DNA from: Stutzerimonas stutzeri
Lineage (GTDB): Bacteria > Pseudomonadota > Gammaproteobacteria > Pseudomonadales > Pseudomonadaceae
DNA length: 64,000 nucleotides
Assembly (NCBI GenBank): GCA_002345575.1
Contig: DDVX01000003.1
Span: forward strand, 62,001 to 126,000
Direction of reading: 5' to 3'
Shown one piece after another: positions 52,685 through 62,239 of this stretch. The translations under genes were made by a program, and so were the position numbers. The number at the start of each line of letters is the position of its first letter. The stretch's first letter is position 1. Below the pieces are notes generated by a model. It was not told the origin of the DNA, ran no database searches, and saw nothing but the letters and a program-made list of their open reading frames with translations.

Positions 52685-52711
52685 TAAAGAAGCCATAGCC
52701 GCTGCCGAAAA
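52685..52711 (+). promoter_or_regulatory. FliA (sigma-28) promoter of the first chemoreceptor gene
   Basis: TAAA (52685-52688), exactly 15 bases, GCCGAAAA (52704-52711); consensus TAAA-N15-GCCGATAA. Predicted start about 52718, 57 bp before the ATG. Supports class IV flagellar/chemotaxis regulation. Confidence 0.75.
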
Positions 52712-52774
52712 ACCTTTCCCACATCCCGATACCTTCGTCCGCGTGGTCGAGGGGCTGCTTTAGGAATACACGAT

Positions 52775-54460
52775 ATGCTCGCGAGCCTGCGCCTCCGAAC
52801 GAAACTCCTGCTGTTGGCTCTTGGGCCTATCCTGCTGCTGGCAACCCTGCTCAGCGCCATCACTGTTCAGAGACTCCAGCTTCTTGCCGCGGAGCAGGAA
52901 ACACAGACGCGCGAGAGCCTGATCAGGGACCGCCAGGCTGAGCTCAAGCACTACGTGGACATCGGCTACAACGCCATCAGGCCGATCTATGAGGCTTCCG
53001 CCTCGATGGATCTGGATGCTCGCGACAAAGCCGTCGCTCTGCTGCAGGAGCTGAACTATGGCAAGGAAGGCTACTTCTTTGGCTATGACACCAAGACGGT
53101 GCGCCTCTTCCAAGGCAACACGGGTGACCGCATCGGCGAGAGTTTCTACGAGTTCAAGGACGCTGATGGACGCTATCCCATTCGCGACCTGGTACGTGCG
53201 GCCGTAGACGGTAGTCATTACGTCCACTACAGCTTCGTGCTGGGCGCCGAAAAAACCATCGTGCCCAAGGTGGGTTATGCGCTGCACCTGCCCAAGTGGG
53301 ACATGTTCTTCGGTACCGCATTGAACCTCGACGGTGTTGAGCGCGACGTGCAGGCCGCGCGCGCTGAATTTCAGAAGCGCATCGACGCCCTGGTCATGAT
53401 CATGCTCGGCTCCGCCATCGCGCTGCTGGTGCTGATGTGTCTGCTGGCACTGCTGATGAGCAATGCGCTGTTGCGCCCGCTGCTGTTGATCAAGAACAAC
53501 CTGGACGACATGGCCCAGGGCGATGGCGACCTGACTCATCGCCTCTCGGTCACCAGCTCCGATGAGCTGGGCGAGCTGGCAAGTTCCTTCAACCGTTTCG
53601 TCGAGAAGATTCATTCTCTAGTGCAGCAGGTAGCCGGTACCACCAGCCAGCTCGGCGGTCTGGTCGGCGCGGTCGCCAGCCAGGCGCAGCGCTCGGAGCA
53701 GGCCATGGCCAGCCAGCGTAGCGAAACCGATCAGGTGGCCACGGCCATCAATGAAATGTCCGCCGCCGCTGGTGAAGTGGCCATGAGCGCACAGCGGGCC
53801 GCCGAAGCAGCGCGCGAGACCGACCACCAGGGCCAGCAGGCTAAGCAGGTGGTCGACCAGAGCGTCCGCCATATCCATGAGCTGGTGGGTGAAATGCGTG
53901 GCAGCAGCGAATCGCTGGAAGGCTTGCAGCAGGACGTGAAAGGCATCGTCGGGGTGCTTGATGTGATCCGTGCCATTGCCGAGCAGACCAACCTGCTAGC
54001 GCTCAACGCGGCCATCGAAGCTGCTCGTGCGGGTGAGGCGGGCCGTGGCTTTGCCGTGGTGGCTGACGAGGTCCGCGCATTGGCCAGCCGCACCCAGCAG
54101 AGCACTGGCGAGATCCAGGGCATGATCGATCGGCTACAGGGCGCAACCTCCAACACCGTGACCACCATGCTCCGCGCAGGCGAGAAGGGCGAAAGCACGC
54201 AAAAGCAGGCCAACCAGGCCGGCGAGTCCCTCGATGCCATCTCCACACTGATCGGCACCATCAACTCGATGAACGCCCAGATCGCAAGCGCCGCCGAAGA
54301 ACAGACCGCAGTCGCCGAGGAAATAAACCGCAGCGTGCACCAGATCGCCGACGCGGTAGACGTCGTTGCCAGCGATGCGGAGCAGAGTGCGCAGACCGCA
54401 CGTGACCTCAATGCGCTCACCGAGCGCCTGCAGGGGCTGGTCGGGCAGTTCCGCGTCTGA
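52775..54460 (+). CDS. Methyl-accepting chemotaxis protein, single-Cache type
   Basis: Inner-membrane chemoreceptor of 561 residues. The first membrane segment (about 10-30, LLLLALGPILLLATLLSAI) precedes a periplasmic sCache_2-like sensor (RQAELKHYVDIGYNAIRPIY, YGKEGYFFGYD, WDMFFGTALNLDGV), a second membrane segment (about 205-227), HAMP and a cytoplasmic signalling hairpin with tip EQTNLLALNAAIEAARAGEAGRGF. No C-terminal CheR-binding pentapeptide. Ligand unknown; sCache_2 receptors often sense carboxylates. A FliA promoter lies 57 bp upstream, and AGGAA precedes the ATG. Confidence 0.92.
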   Translation: MLASLRLRTKLLLLALGPILLLATLLSAITVQRLQLLAAEQETQTRESLIRDRQAELKHYVDIGYNAIRPIYEASASMDLDARDKAVALLQELNYGKEGYFFGYDTKTVRLFQGNTGDRIGESFYEFKDADGRYPIRDLVRAAVDGSHYVHYSFVLGAEKTIVPKVGYALHLPKWDMFFGTALNLDGVERDVQAARAEFQKRIDALVMIMLGSAIALLVLMCLLALLMSNALLRPLLLIKNNLDDMAQGDGDLTHRLSVTSSDELGELASSFNRFVEKIHSLVQQVAGTTSQLGGLVGAVASQAQRSEQAMASQRSETDQVATAINEMSAAAGEVAMSAQRAAEAARETDHQGQQAKQVVDQSVRHIHELVGEMRGSSESLEGLQQDVKGIVGVLDVIRAIAEQTNLLALNAAIEAARAGEAGRGFAVVADEVRALASRTQQSTGEIQGMIDRLQGATSNTVTTMLRAGEKGESTQKQANQAGESLDAISTLIGTINSMNAQIASAAEEQTAVAEEINRSVHQIADAVDVVASDAEQSAQTARDLNALTERLQGLVGQFRV

Positions 54461-54620
54461 TGCAACCAGCGGCGGCACAGCCCGCTGCTTGACCACTGTT
54501 ACCGCCAGGCTTGGGCATTCGCGCCTTGCCTGTGCGGTATCACCGCCAATCTCCCGTGTCTCCGCTGGCCGGGCAAATCTGCGACAATCGCGCCCTTCAC
54601 GAATTGCTCCACGGCTGTCC

Positions 54621-57600
54621 ATGACTGACGCAACGCCCGCTTTCGACACCTTGCACCAGAACCTCGATCAGGCCTTCAACGCTGACCGCCATCGCCTGCG
54701 CCGCCAGCTCCATGAGCTTAAAAAGAAACCGGACGAGGCCAAGCTGGCCCAGTGGCTCGAGCGCTTCCAGGCTTCGGCGGCCAAGGTCGAGGCGCGGCGG
54801 CAGAGTGTGCCTGTCATTCGCTATGACGATGCGCTGCCCATCGCTGCCAAGCGCGACGAGATCAAGGCTGCGCTGGAAAAGCACCAGGTGCTGGTTATCG
54901 CCGGCGAAACCGGCTCGGGCAAGACCACCCAGTTGCCGAAGATCTGTCTGGAGATCGGTCGAGGTGTGCACGGGCTGATCGGCCATACCCAGCCGCGCCG
55001 CCTGGCTGCGCGCAGCGTCGCCATGCGAGTGGCCGAGGAAATCGGTACGCCGCTGGGCGAGCTGGTCGGCTATCAGGTGCGCTTCGAGGATCAGAGCAGT
55101 GACAGCACGCTGATCAAGCTGATGACCGACGGCATTCTGCTAGCCGAGACCCAGCACGACCGCTTTCTGGAAAAGTACGACACCCTCATAGTCGACGAGG
55201 CCCACGAGCGTTCGCTGAATATCGATTTTCTGCTGGGCTTCCTGAAGACACTGCTGCCGCGTCGGCCAGATCTGAAGGTGATCATCACCTCGGCGACCAT
55301 TGATCTGGAACGCTTCAGCAAACATTTTGATGATGCGCCAATCATTGAGGTTTCCGGGCGCACCTACCCGGTGGACACCTGGTACCGCCCGCTGGCTGCC
55401 GAGACTGACGAGGACGGCAACCGCGTCGAGGACGATCTCACCGTAGATCAGGGCATCCTCGCCGCGCTGGAGGAAATCGAAGCCCACGAACGATCCATCG
55501 GCAAACGTCCTGGCGACGTGCTGGTGTTCCTACCCGGCGAGCGCGAAATTCGTGACGCCGCTGAGATGCTGCGCAAAGCCAATCTGCGCTTTACCGAGGT
55601 GCTGCCGCTTTATGCGCGCCTGACGCCCGCTGAGCAGCAGAAGATCTTCAGACCCGCCGCCGGTCGCAAGATCGTGCTGGCCACCAACGTCGCGGAGACC
55701 TCGCTCACCGTGCCGGGCATCCGCTACGTGATCGATTCCGGCACCGCCCGCATCAGCCGCTACAGCTACCGCGCCAAGGTTCAGCGGCTGCCCATCGAGG
55801 CGGTGTCACAGGCCAGCGCCAACCAGCGCAAGGGCCGCTGCGGGCGGGTCGAGCCGGGCATCTGCATCCGCCTGTACAGCGAAGAGGATTTCCTCTCCCG
55901 CCCGGAATTTACCGACCCGGAGATCCTGCGCACCAACCTCGCGGCGGTGATCCTGCAGATGCTGCATCTGCGCCTGGGCGACATCCAGGATTTCCCCTTC
56001 ATCGAGCCGCCAGACGGCAAGGCCATCAGCGACGGATTCAACCTCTTGCAGGAGCTCTCGGCGGTCAACCGCGAGAACCAGCTGACGCCGCTCGGCCGCC
56101 AGCTGGCGCGCCTGCCGATTGACCCGCGGCTGGGGCGCATGTTGCTGGAAGGCGCGGTGCAGGGCAGCTTGAGCGAAGTATTGATCGTGGCCAGTGCACT
56201 GTCCGTGCAGGATGTGCGCGAACGCCCATCGGACCGTCAACAGGCCGCCGACCAGGCCCACGCCCAGTGGAAAGACCCCGATTCTGATTTCGCCGCGCTG
56301 ATCAACCTCTGGCGCGGCTTCGAGGAAAAGCGTCAGGAATTGGGCTCCGGCGCGTTGCGAAGCTGGTGCCGGAAGAACTTCCTCAACTACCTGCGCCTTC
56401 GCGAATGGCGCGATGCCCACCGGCAGTTGCTGCTCATCACGCGTGAGCTCCAGCTCGGCAAAGGCAAGGCGGTGGATGGCTCCGGCCATCCACCCTACGA
56501 AAAGCCGGGAGTCCGTCCCAACCGTAGGGTGGAAGACGGCGAAGCCTCTTCCACGCGTCCGGCCGAGGCCGCCAGCCAACCCGCCCCGACCAAAGACACC
56601 AAGGTAAATGTCATCCTCCGCCAGCAAGCCGAAGCCAGCGAAGCCGCGCAAAAGGCCAAGGGCTACGCTGCGGTGCACAAGGCGATCCTCGCCGGCCTGC
56701 TCAGCCAGGTCGGCCACAAGACCGAAGACGGTGATTTCCTCGGTGCGCGCCAGCGGCGTTTCTGGGTGCATCCCTCAAGCGTGATCGGCCGCAAGAAGCC
56801 CAGCTGGCTGATGGCCGCCGAACTGGTGGAAACCACCAAACTGTTCGCCCGCATGGTGGCGAAGATCGAGCCGGACTGGATCGAGCCGCTGGCCGGTCAC
56901 TTGATCAAGAAGAACCACTTCGAGCCGCACTGGGAGAAGAAGCGCGGCCAGGTGGTGGCCTATGAGCAGATCACCCTTTACGGCCTGATCGTGGTCGGCA
57001 AGCGCCCGGTGCACTACGGCCCGATCGACCCGCCCGCCGCTCGCGAACTTTTCATCCGCGAAGGATTGGTGCGCGGCGAAATCACCAGCCGCGCCCGTGC
57101 GCTCACGGCCAACCGCGAGTTGCTCGAACGCATGGATGAGCTGGAAGCCAAGGCGCGCCGCCGTGACATCCTCGCCGACGAAGAAACCCTGTTCGCTTAC
57201 TACGATGCGCGCCTGCCGGCAGACATCTACCAGACCGCCAGCTTCGAGAACTGGTACAAACGCGAGAGTGCCAAGGACCCGCAGCTGCTGATCATGCGCG
57301 AGGAAGATGTGCTCGCCCGTGAGGCCAGCGAAGTTACTGCCGCCCATTACCCGGATCATCTGCACATTGGCGAGCTGCAACTGCCGCTGGAGTACCACTT
57401 CGAGCCTAACCACCCTCGTGACGGCGTGACCCTGCGAGTGCCCGCGCCGTTGTTGCCGCAATTGCGCCGCGAGCGCCTCGACTGGCTCGTGCCGGGGCTG
57501 ATCGAGGCCAAGGCGGTGGCGCTGGTGCGCAATTTGCCCAAGGCCATGCGCAAGAACTTCGTGCCGGTGCCGGACTTTGTCGGTGCGGCGCTGACGAGGA

Positions 57601-58715
57601 TTACCTTCGGTGAGGGTTCGCTGCCCGAGGCGCTTGGCCGTGAGCTGCTGCGCATGACCGGCGCCCGCGTGCCGGAAGAAGCATGGGCCGAGGCGGCCGC
57701 CGGGCTCGACAGTCATTTGAAGATGAACATTGAAGTGGTCGACGCGCGGGGTAAGTTTCTCGGCGAGGGCCGCGATCTGGCCGAACTGACCGCTCGCTTC
57801 AACGAGGCCAGCCAGGCAGCACTGGCGCCGCCGCAGCAGAAGGCCGAACAGAAACCGGTCGAGGCCAAGGGCTTTGCCCAGGTGGCGGAGAAGGCCCAGG
57901 CGAAGATGGCGGGCCTGTCCATGACCGTTTACCCGGCGCTGGTGGAAGAGCGCGGGGTGGTCAAAGAAGGGCGTTTCCCGACCCAGGCCGAAGCTGATTA
58001 CCAGCACCGGCGCGCGCTGCAGCGCCTGCTACTGCAGCAACTGGCCGAGCCCGCAAAGTACCTGCGCAACAAGTTGCCGGGGCTGACCGAGTTGGGGTTG
58101 CTTTACCGCGATATGGGCAAGGTCGATGCGCTGGTAGAAGACATTCTGCTGGCCAGTCTCGACGGCTGCATCCTCGACGGCGAAGCGCAGCTGCCCCGCG
58201 ACGGTGCCGCCCTGGCGTCGCTGGCCGAGAAAAAGCGCGGCGACTGGTCCACTCACGCCGAACGTCTGGCGCGCCTGGTACTGGATATTCTCAAGCTCTG
58301 GCACGGCCTGCAGAAGCGCTTCAAGGGCAAAATCGACCTGGCCCAGGCCGTGGCGCTCAACGACATCAAGGCGCAGCTGGCCAACCTCGTCTATCCAGGC
58401 TTCGTCCGCGAGACGCCGGCCGAGTGGCTCAAGGAATATCCGCGCTTTCTCAAAGCCATCGAGCAGCGTTTTGAGAAGATTGGCGCGCAGCTGCAGCGTG
58501 ATCGGGTTTGGTCTGGCGAACTGGCCGGTTACTGGGAGCGGTATCAGACACGACTGAAAAAACATCAGCAGGAAGGCAAGCACGACCCTGAACTGGTGGC
58601 TTACCGTTGGATGCTTGAGGAGTATCGCGTCTCCCTCTGGGCGCAGCAGTTGGGAACCAAGCTGCCGGTGTCCGACAAGCGTCTGAACAAGCAATGGGGT
58701 CAGGTCGAGCCCTAG
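54621..58715 (+). CDS. hrpA: ATP-dependent RNA helicase HrpA
   Basis: DEAH-box RNA helicase of 1364 residues; the family acts on mRNA and on stalled or collided ribosomes. Walker A GETGSGKTTQLPKI, DEAH box LIVDEAHERSLNIDFLLG, SATI, TNVAETSLTVPGI and motif VI QRKGRCGRVEPG are intact, followed by HA2/ratchet and OB-fold domains and a long C-terminal DUF3418-type region ending GTKLPVSDKRLNKQWG. Residues about 617-646 are encoded by a pair of REP-like hairpins, making an insert (DGSGHPPYEKPG... to ASSTRP) unlike the surrounding sequence. Start ATG 54621; the open frame to 54366 overlaps the chemoreceptor gene and was rejected. Confidence 0.94.
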   Translation: MTDATPAFDTLHQNLDQAFNADRHRLRRQLHELKKKPDEAKLAQWLERFQASAAKVEARRQSVPVIRYDDALPIAAKRDEIKAALEKHQVLVIAGETGSGKTTQLPKICLEIGRGVHGLIGHTQPRRLAARSVAMRVAEEIGTPLGELVGYQVRFEDQSSDSTLIKLMTDGILLAETQHDRFLEKYDTLIVDEAHERSLNIDFLLGFLKTLLPRRPDLKVIITSATIDLERFSKHFDDAPIIEVSGRTYPVDTWYRPLAAETDEDGNRVEDDLTVDQGILAALEEIEAHERSIGKRPGDVLVFLPGEREIRDAAEMLRKANLRFTEVLPLYARLTPAEQQKIFRPAAGRKIVLATNVAETSLTVPGIRYVIDSGTARISRYSYRAKVQRLPIEAVSQASANQRKGRCGRVEPGICIRLYSEEDFLSRPEFTDPEILRTNLAAVILQMLHLRLGDIQDFPFIEPPDGKAISDGFNLLQELSAVNRENQLTPLGRQLARLPIDPRLGRMLLEGAVQGSLSEVLIVASALSVQDVRERPSDRQQAADQAHAQWKDPDSDFAALINLWRGFEEKRQELGSGALRSWCRKNFLNYLRLREWRDAHRQLLLITRELQLGKGKAVDGSGHPPYEKPGVRPNRRVEDGEASSTRPAEAASQPAPTKDTKVNVILRQQAEASEAAQKAKGYAAVHKAILAGLLSQVGHKTEDGDFLGARQRRFWVHPSSVIGRKKPSWLMAAELVETTKLFARMVAKIEPDWIEPLAGHLIKKNHFEPHWEKKRGQVVAYEQITLYGLIVVGKRPVHYGPIDPPAARELFIREGLVRGEITSRARALTANRELLERMDELEAKARRRDILADEETLFAYYDARLPADIYQTASFENWYKRESAKDPQLLIMREEDVLAREASEVTAAHYPDHLHIGELQLPLEYHFEPNHPRDGVTLRVPAPLLPQLRRERLDWLVPGLIEAKAVALVRNLPKAMRKNFVPVPDFVGAALTRITFGEGSLPEALGRELLRMTGARVPEEAWAEAAAGLDSHLKMNIEVVDARGKFLGEGRDLAELTARFNEASQAALAPPQQKAEQKPVEAKGFAQVAEKAQAKMAGLSMTVYPALVEERGVVKEGRFPTQAEADYQHRRALQRLLLQQLAEPAKYLRNKLPGLTELGLLYRDMGKVDALVEDILLASLDGCILDGEAQLPRDGAALASLAEKKRGDWSTHAERLARLVLDILKLWHGLQKRFKGKIDLAQAVALNDIKAQLANLVYPGFVRETPAEWLKEYPRFLKAIEQRFEKIGAQLQRDRVWSGELAGYWERYQTRLKKHQQEGKHDPELVAYRWMLEEYRVSLWAQQLGTKLPVSDKRLNKQWGQVEP
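56471..56555. repeat. Inverted pair of REP-like hairpins inside hrpA
   Basis: Hairpin A: GGTGGATGGC (56471-56480), loop TCCG, GCCATCCACC (56485-56494), then CTACG. Hairpin B, opposite orientation: CGTAGG, then GTGGAAGA (56529-56536), interior GGC-GAA-GCC, TCTTCCAC (56547-56554). Both share the CCACCCTACG edge with the hairpins flanking fghA. The pair is read through in frame by hrpA. Confidence 0.85.
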
Positions 58716-58732
58716 GCTCCGGCAGGCTTGTG

Positions 58733-58815
58733 CAATCCGTGGCCGAATTCGGCTCTAGGAAATATGGCTGCGGTGGGGCAGCCTTTCGGGTACGTGCAAC
58801 TTGTTCGGCCTATGC
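58733..58815. repeat. Dispersed palindromic repeat downstream of hrpA
   Basis: CAATCCGTGGCCGAAT (58733-58748) and AACTTGTTCGG (58798-58808) also occur in the 33361-33420 block, in the reverse order. The central part (GGCTGCGGTGGGGCAGCC, 58767-58784) is itself palindromic. No gene. Confidence 0.45.
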
Positions 58816-58915
58816 CAATCTGCAGCCAAACAAGTCGGTTAACGCGCTTTTAATAACTAGCCTGAACCGCCAGCGCGCCCCAGCCTGCTACCTACTGAAA
58901 ATCTGGAACCTTTGC

Positions 58916-59824
58916 ATGCAAAGCCGTAACAACCTGCCGGGCGTGGCCAGTTCGATCGGGGCCTCGGTGCTCTTCGCCACGCTGTACTACTACACCTCGC
59001 TGCTCGAACCGTTGGATGGCCAGCAAATTTACGGCTGGCGCATCCTGCTCACCGCGCCTTGCCTGGCGGTGCTTCTGCTCGGCTTCGGGCGCTGGGGGGA
59101 GGTGCGCCAGATTCTTGCGCGCCTAAGCACCGAGCCTCGTCTTTGGCTCGCATTGCCGCTTTCTTCGGCACTGGTCGGGCTGCAGCTCTGGCTGTTCATG
59201 TGGGCGCCAATCAACGGTCACGGGCTGGATGTCTCGCTTGGCTATTTCCTCCTGCCGCTGACTTTGGTGCTGACCGGACGCCTGGTCTTCGGCGAGGCGA
59301 TCAGCCGCCTGCAACGGCTGGCCTGCGTGTTGGCGGCGGTGGGCGTGGCCAACGAGCTGCTGCTGGCCTCTTCGCTGTCCTGGCCGGTGCTGGCGGTCGC
59401 ACTCGGTTATCCCTGCTACTTCATCCTGCGTCGCCGAATGAATACCGCCAGCCTCGGCGGCCTGTGGCTGGATCTGGTCATCAGCCTGCCGGTGGCTGCC
59501 ACCTTTGCTCTGGCCGATGGCACTACCCTGCAGCACGTTATTGGCAGCTCTAGGCTGCAGCTGCTGATTTTCGGGCTCGGTGCCCTGAGCGCCTTGGCGC
59601 TGGCGCTGATGATCATCGCCACGCGACTGAACCTCGCCCTGTTCGGCTTGCTCAGCTACGTTGAGCCGGTGTTGCTGGTGGTCGTGTCGCTGATGCTTGG
59701 CGAGAGCATCGCCCCCGAGCAGTGGCTGACCTACGGCGCGATCTGGCTGGCGATTCTGGTGCTGGTGTTCGAAGGTATAAACGCGCTACGCAGAGCAAGA
59801 GGCGTTGTTGCACCAGGCGGTTGA
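58916..59824 (+). CDS. rarD: EamA-family transporter RarD
   Basis: Inner-membrane protein of the drug/metabolite transporter superfamily; 302 residues with ten hydrophobic segments in two EamA halves. RarD features are SSIGASVLFATLYYYTSLLEPLDGQQIYGWRILL and NLALFGLLSYVEPVLLVVVSLMLGE. Despite the name (chloramphenicol sensitivity) its substrate is unknown. Start MQSRNNLPG at 58916 has GGAA upstream; the longer frame back to 58694 starts within hrpA and passes through a repeat, so it was rejected. Confidence 0.82.
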   Translation: MQSRNNLPGVASSIGASVLFATLYYYTSLLEPLDGQQIYGWRILLTAPCLAVLLLGFGRWGEVRQILARLSTEPRLWLALPLSSALVGLQLWLFMWAPINGHGLDVSLGYFLLPLTLVLTGRLVFGEAISRLQRLACVLAAVGVANELLLASSLSWPVLAVALGYPCYFILRRRMNTASLGGLWLDLVISLPVAATFALADGTTLQHVIGSSRLQLLIFGLGALSALALALMIIATRLNLALFGLLSYVEPVLLVVVSLMLGESIAPEQWLTYGAIWLAILVLVFEGINALRRARGVVAPGG

Positions 59825-59899
59825 CGAATGCGACCGGTTGACCGTCTGGATAATTCCGGTATGAGAATGGCACTCGAGCGCGCTGGGTAACCGAGGTGC

Positions 59900-59926
59900 T
59901 CAAGCTCAAGACCCAGGGGCCGATAC
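59900..59926 (+). promoter_or_regulatory. FliA (sigma-28) promoter of the second chemoreceptor gene
   Basis: TCAA (59900-59903), exactly 15 bases, GCCGATAC (59919-59926); one mismatch per half from TAAA-N15-GCCGATAA. Predicted start about 59933, 29 bp before the ATG. Confidence 0.72.
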
Positions 59927-59961
59927 ATCACTACCAATGTAGTCCCTCTGGGAGTTGTCAC

Positions 59962-61956
59962 ATGTTCACCATACCCACCCGGATCGCCTCACGTATGACG
60001 CTCGGCGTCCTCCTTCTGTTGTTGCTGACAGCCTTGGCGACTTTCGCCGTCATGGCCCTGGGTGGTAAGCCGAGGCTGGTCGCAACGGGGACTGCCGCTG
60101 CGGCGCAATCGGCCAGCGCGCTGGCCCGCCAGTTGGCGATACAGCTTGGTCGTATCGAAGGCACCACCGCTGCTGTGGCGCATCTGGCTGAAGCGATGCC
60201 GAATGACGTGGCCCTGGCAGCGTCGACGCTGCCTAACCTGATCGATGCGCAAGGCGATGCGGCCATTGCCGGTGGCGGGCTGTGGCCCGAGCCGAACGCT
60301 TTCACCCCAAGCGAAGAGCGCCGCAGTTTTTTCTGGGTGCGTAACGGCAGTGGCAAACTTGAATATTCGGACGATTACAACGCGCCGCAGACGGCTGCTT
60401 ATCACGCCGAGTCCTGGTACACCGAGGCGCGTTCGGCGGTGCCGGGGCGTTGTGTTTGGTCGGATGGCTATCTGGACACGGTAAGTGGCCAGGCAATGAC
60501 AACCTGCAGCGTTCCTTACAGGCGCGGTGGCGCATTTGCTGGGGTCGCGACGCTCGATTTGAAGCTCGACGGCTTGGCCAGTTTTCTCGAAGAAAACGGT
60601 GGCGTGACGGGTGGCTATGCGTTTGCGTTCGACCAGGCCGGCAACCTGCTGTTCTACCCCGGTCTGAAAGCGTCCGGCGGTTTGCCGACATTGACCGACC
60701 TGGGGCGCGAAAAACCATGGCTCAAGCCTCTAGTTGATGCCATTAGCGCGCGCAGCTTGGATGGCCAGCCAATCTTCCTGGAACAGGATGGATTGGTCGG
60801 CGGCCCGGCCTATGTGACATTGGAAACCATTCCCGGCACCGGTTGGCGGGTCGGTCTGGTCACGTCTGAGGCGAAAGTGACCGGCCTTGCCGATGAGCTG
60901 ACCAGGCTGATACTTCTGTTGCTGTTGCCGCTTTTGGCGTTGCTGCTTGGCATCGCCTGGTTTGCCGGCAAGCGCTTGCTGGCGCAGCTTGAGGAAACTA
61001 CCGAGCAGATCGAGCGGTTGGGGCAGGGTGGTGCTCGCGACAATTCTCAGCTGGAGATACATCGCGCCGATGAGCTTGGCGCTCTGCGCGGCGCAGTGAA
61101 CCGCTATGCCGGTTCGCTACGCGATATGTTGCAGCGCATAGCCACCGAGTCGGCGAGTCTGGAGCGGCAGGCTGATGAGCTGGCGAAGCTGTCGATTGGT
61201 CTGGCCGACCGTGCCGAAGTACAACGGCAGGACAACACTCTACTGGCCACGGCGATTACCGAGATGTCGGCCAGTGCGGCCGAGGTTGCTCAGAATACGA
61301 CTGATTGCTCTGACACAGCCCGACAGTCTTTGTCGGCTGCCGAGCAGGGCCAGGGCCAGGTACGGCGCAATAGTGAGGTGATTGGCGGGTTGGCAGGTGA
61401 TATCGACGACGCGGCCTCGGCGATCACTCAATTGGGCCAGGACATTGAGCGCGTCGGCGTGGTGCTGGATGTCATCAAATCCATTTCCGAGCAGACGAAC
61501 CTGCTTGCCCTCAATGCCGCAATCGAGGCCGCGCGAGCTGGCGAGCAGGGCCGGGGCTTTGCGGTGGTCGCTGACGAGGTGCGTACGTTGGCGGGAAGAA
61601 CCCAGAGCTCAGCCAACGAAATCCAGCAGATGATCACCCAGTTGCGCGAGGCTTCGGCCAAGGCAGTTTCGACGATGCAGTCGGGTGCCCAGCGCACCCA
61701 TGATGCGGTGCAACAGGCCAACGGCGTGGCTGGCACGCTCGGCGACACGGTTACCAGCTTTGATGACATCGTGCAGCGGGCGCAGCAGATTGCCGTGGCG
61801 GCGCAGCAGCAGAGCCACGTGACGCAAGAGATCAATGAGTTGGCAGTTCGGATCCATACCGCGAGCGAGGAAGGCGCACGTGATGCTGTCGCGCTGCGTG
61901 GGCTTGGCCAGGGCATGCTGGACATCTCGCAACGGCTGGCCGGTATGAGCCGCTAA
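59962..61956 (+). CDS. Methyl-accepting chemotaxis protein, double-Cache type
   Basis: Inner-membrane chemoreceptor of 664 residues. The first membrane segment (about 13-33) precedes a large periplasmic dCache_1-like sensor (GGGLWPEPNAFTPSEERRSFFWV, SWYTEARSAVPGRCVWSDGYLD, GGVTGGYAFAFDQAGNLLFYPG), a second membrane segment (LILLLLLPLLALLLGIAWFA), HAMP, and a signalling hairpin with tip ISEQTNLLALNAAIEAARAGEQ. No C-terminal pentapeptide. dCache_1 receptors often bind amino acids or polyamines; the ligand here is unknown. GGGAG precedes the start at 59962; the frame to 59896 overlaps the promoter. Confidence 0.9.
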   Translation: MFTIPTRIASRMTLGVLLLLLLTALATFAVMALGGKPRLVATGTAAAAQSASALARQLAIQLGRIEGTTAAVAHLAEAMPNDVALAASTLPNLIDAQGDAAIAGGGLWPEPNAFTPSEERRSFFWVRNGSGKLEYSDDYNAPQTAAYHAESWYTEARSAVPGRCVWSDGYLDTVSGQAMTTCSVPYRRGGAFAGVATLDLKLDGLASFLEENGGVTGGYAFAFDQAGNLLFYPGLKASGGLPTLTDLGREKPWLKPLVDAISARSLDGQPIFLEQDGLVGGPAYVTLETIPGTGWRVGLVTSEAKVTGLADELTRLILLLLLPLLALLLGIAWFAGKRLLAQLEETTEQIERLGQGGARDNSQLEIHRADELGALRGAVNRYAGSLRDMLQRIATESASLERQADELAKLSIGLADRAEVQRQDNTLLATAITEMSASAAEVAQNTTDCSDTARQSLSAAEQGQGQVRRNSEVIGGLAGDIDDAASAITQLGQDIERVGVVLDVIKSISEQTNLLALNAAIEAARAGEQGRGFAVVADEVRTLAGRTQSSANEIQQMITQLREASAKAVSTMQSGAQRTHDAVQQANGVAGTLGDTVTSFDDIVQRAQQIAVAAQQQSHVTQEINELAVRIHTASEEGARDAVALRGLGQGMLDISQRLAGMSR

Positions 61957-62239
61957 CCGGCGACGTTGGATCAGGCCGTGATATCGCGGCCTGTAACGAG
62001 CCGTGCGGAGCAACAAGCTTGAATTACATTAACTGGCGAAACCTGCGCCAACGAGGCATGAAAATCAACCGTCTGTCGCCGTGATTCACTCACTGCTGCC
62101 CTACAGCCCGCGTCGCATCGTCGCGATAGCTATGTGCTATCATCGCATTGCGCTTTTCAATCTATCAGGCCTGAGCAAACCGCTAGAATCCTGACGCTAT
62201 TTTCTGCGGTAGCCCCCGCGAGGGGCCTAGAAGAAACTC

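Noticed and set aside
56471..56555. Possible frameshift or assembly error in hrpA caused by the hairpins
   Set aside because: The frame stays open through the insert and the conserved sequence resumes in the same frame, so an in-frame insertion explains it without error.
56775..58007. Minus-strand open frame of 410 codons opposite hrpA
   Set aside because: Antisense shadow caused by the third-position GC bias of hrpA.
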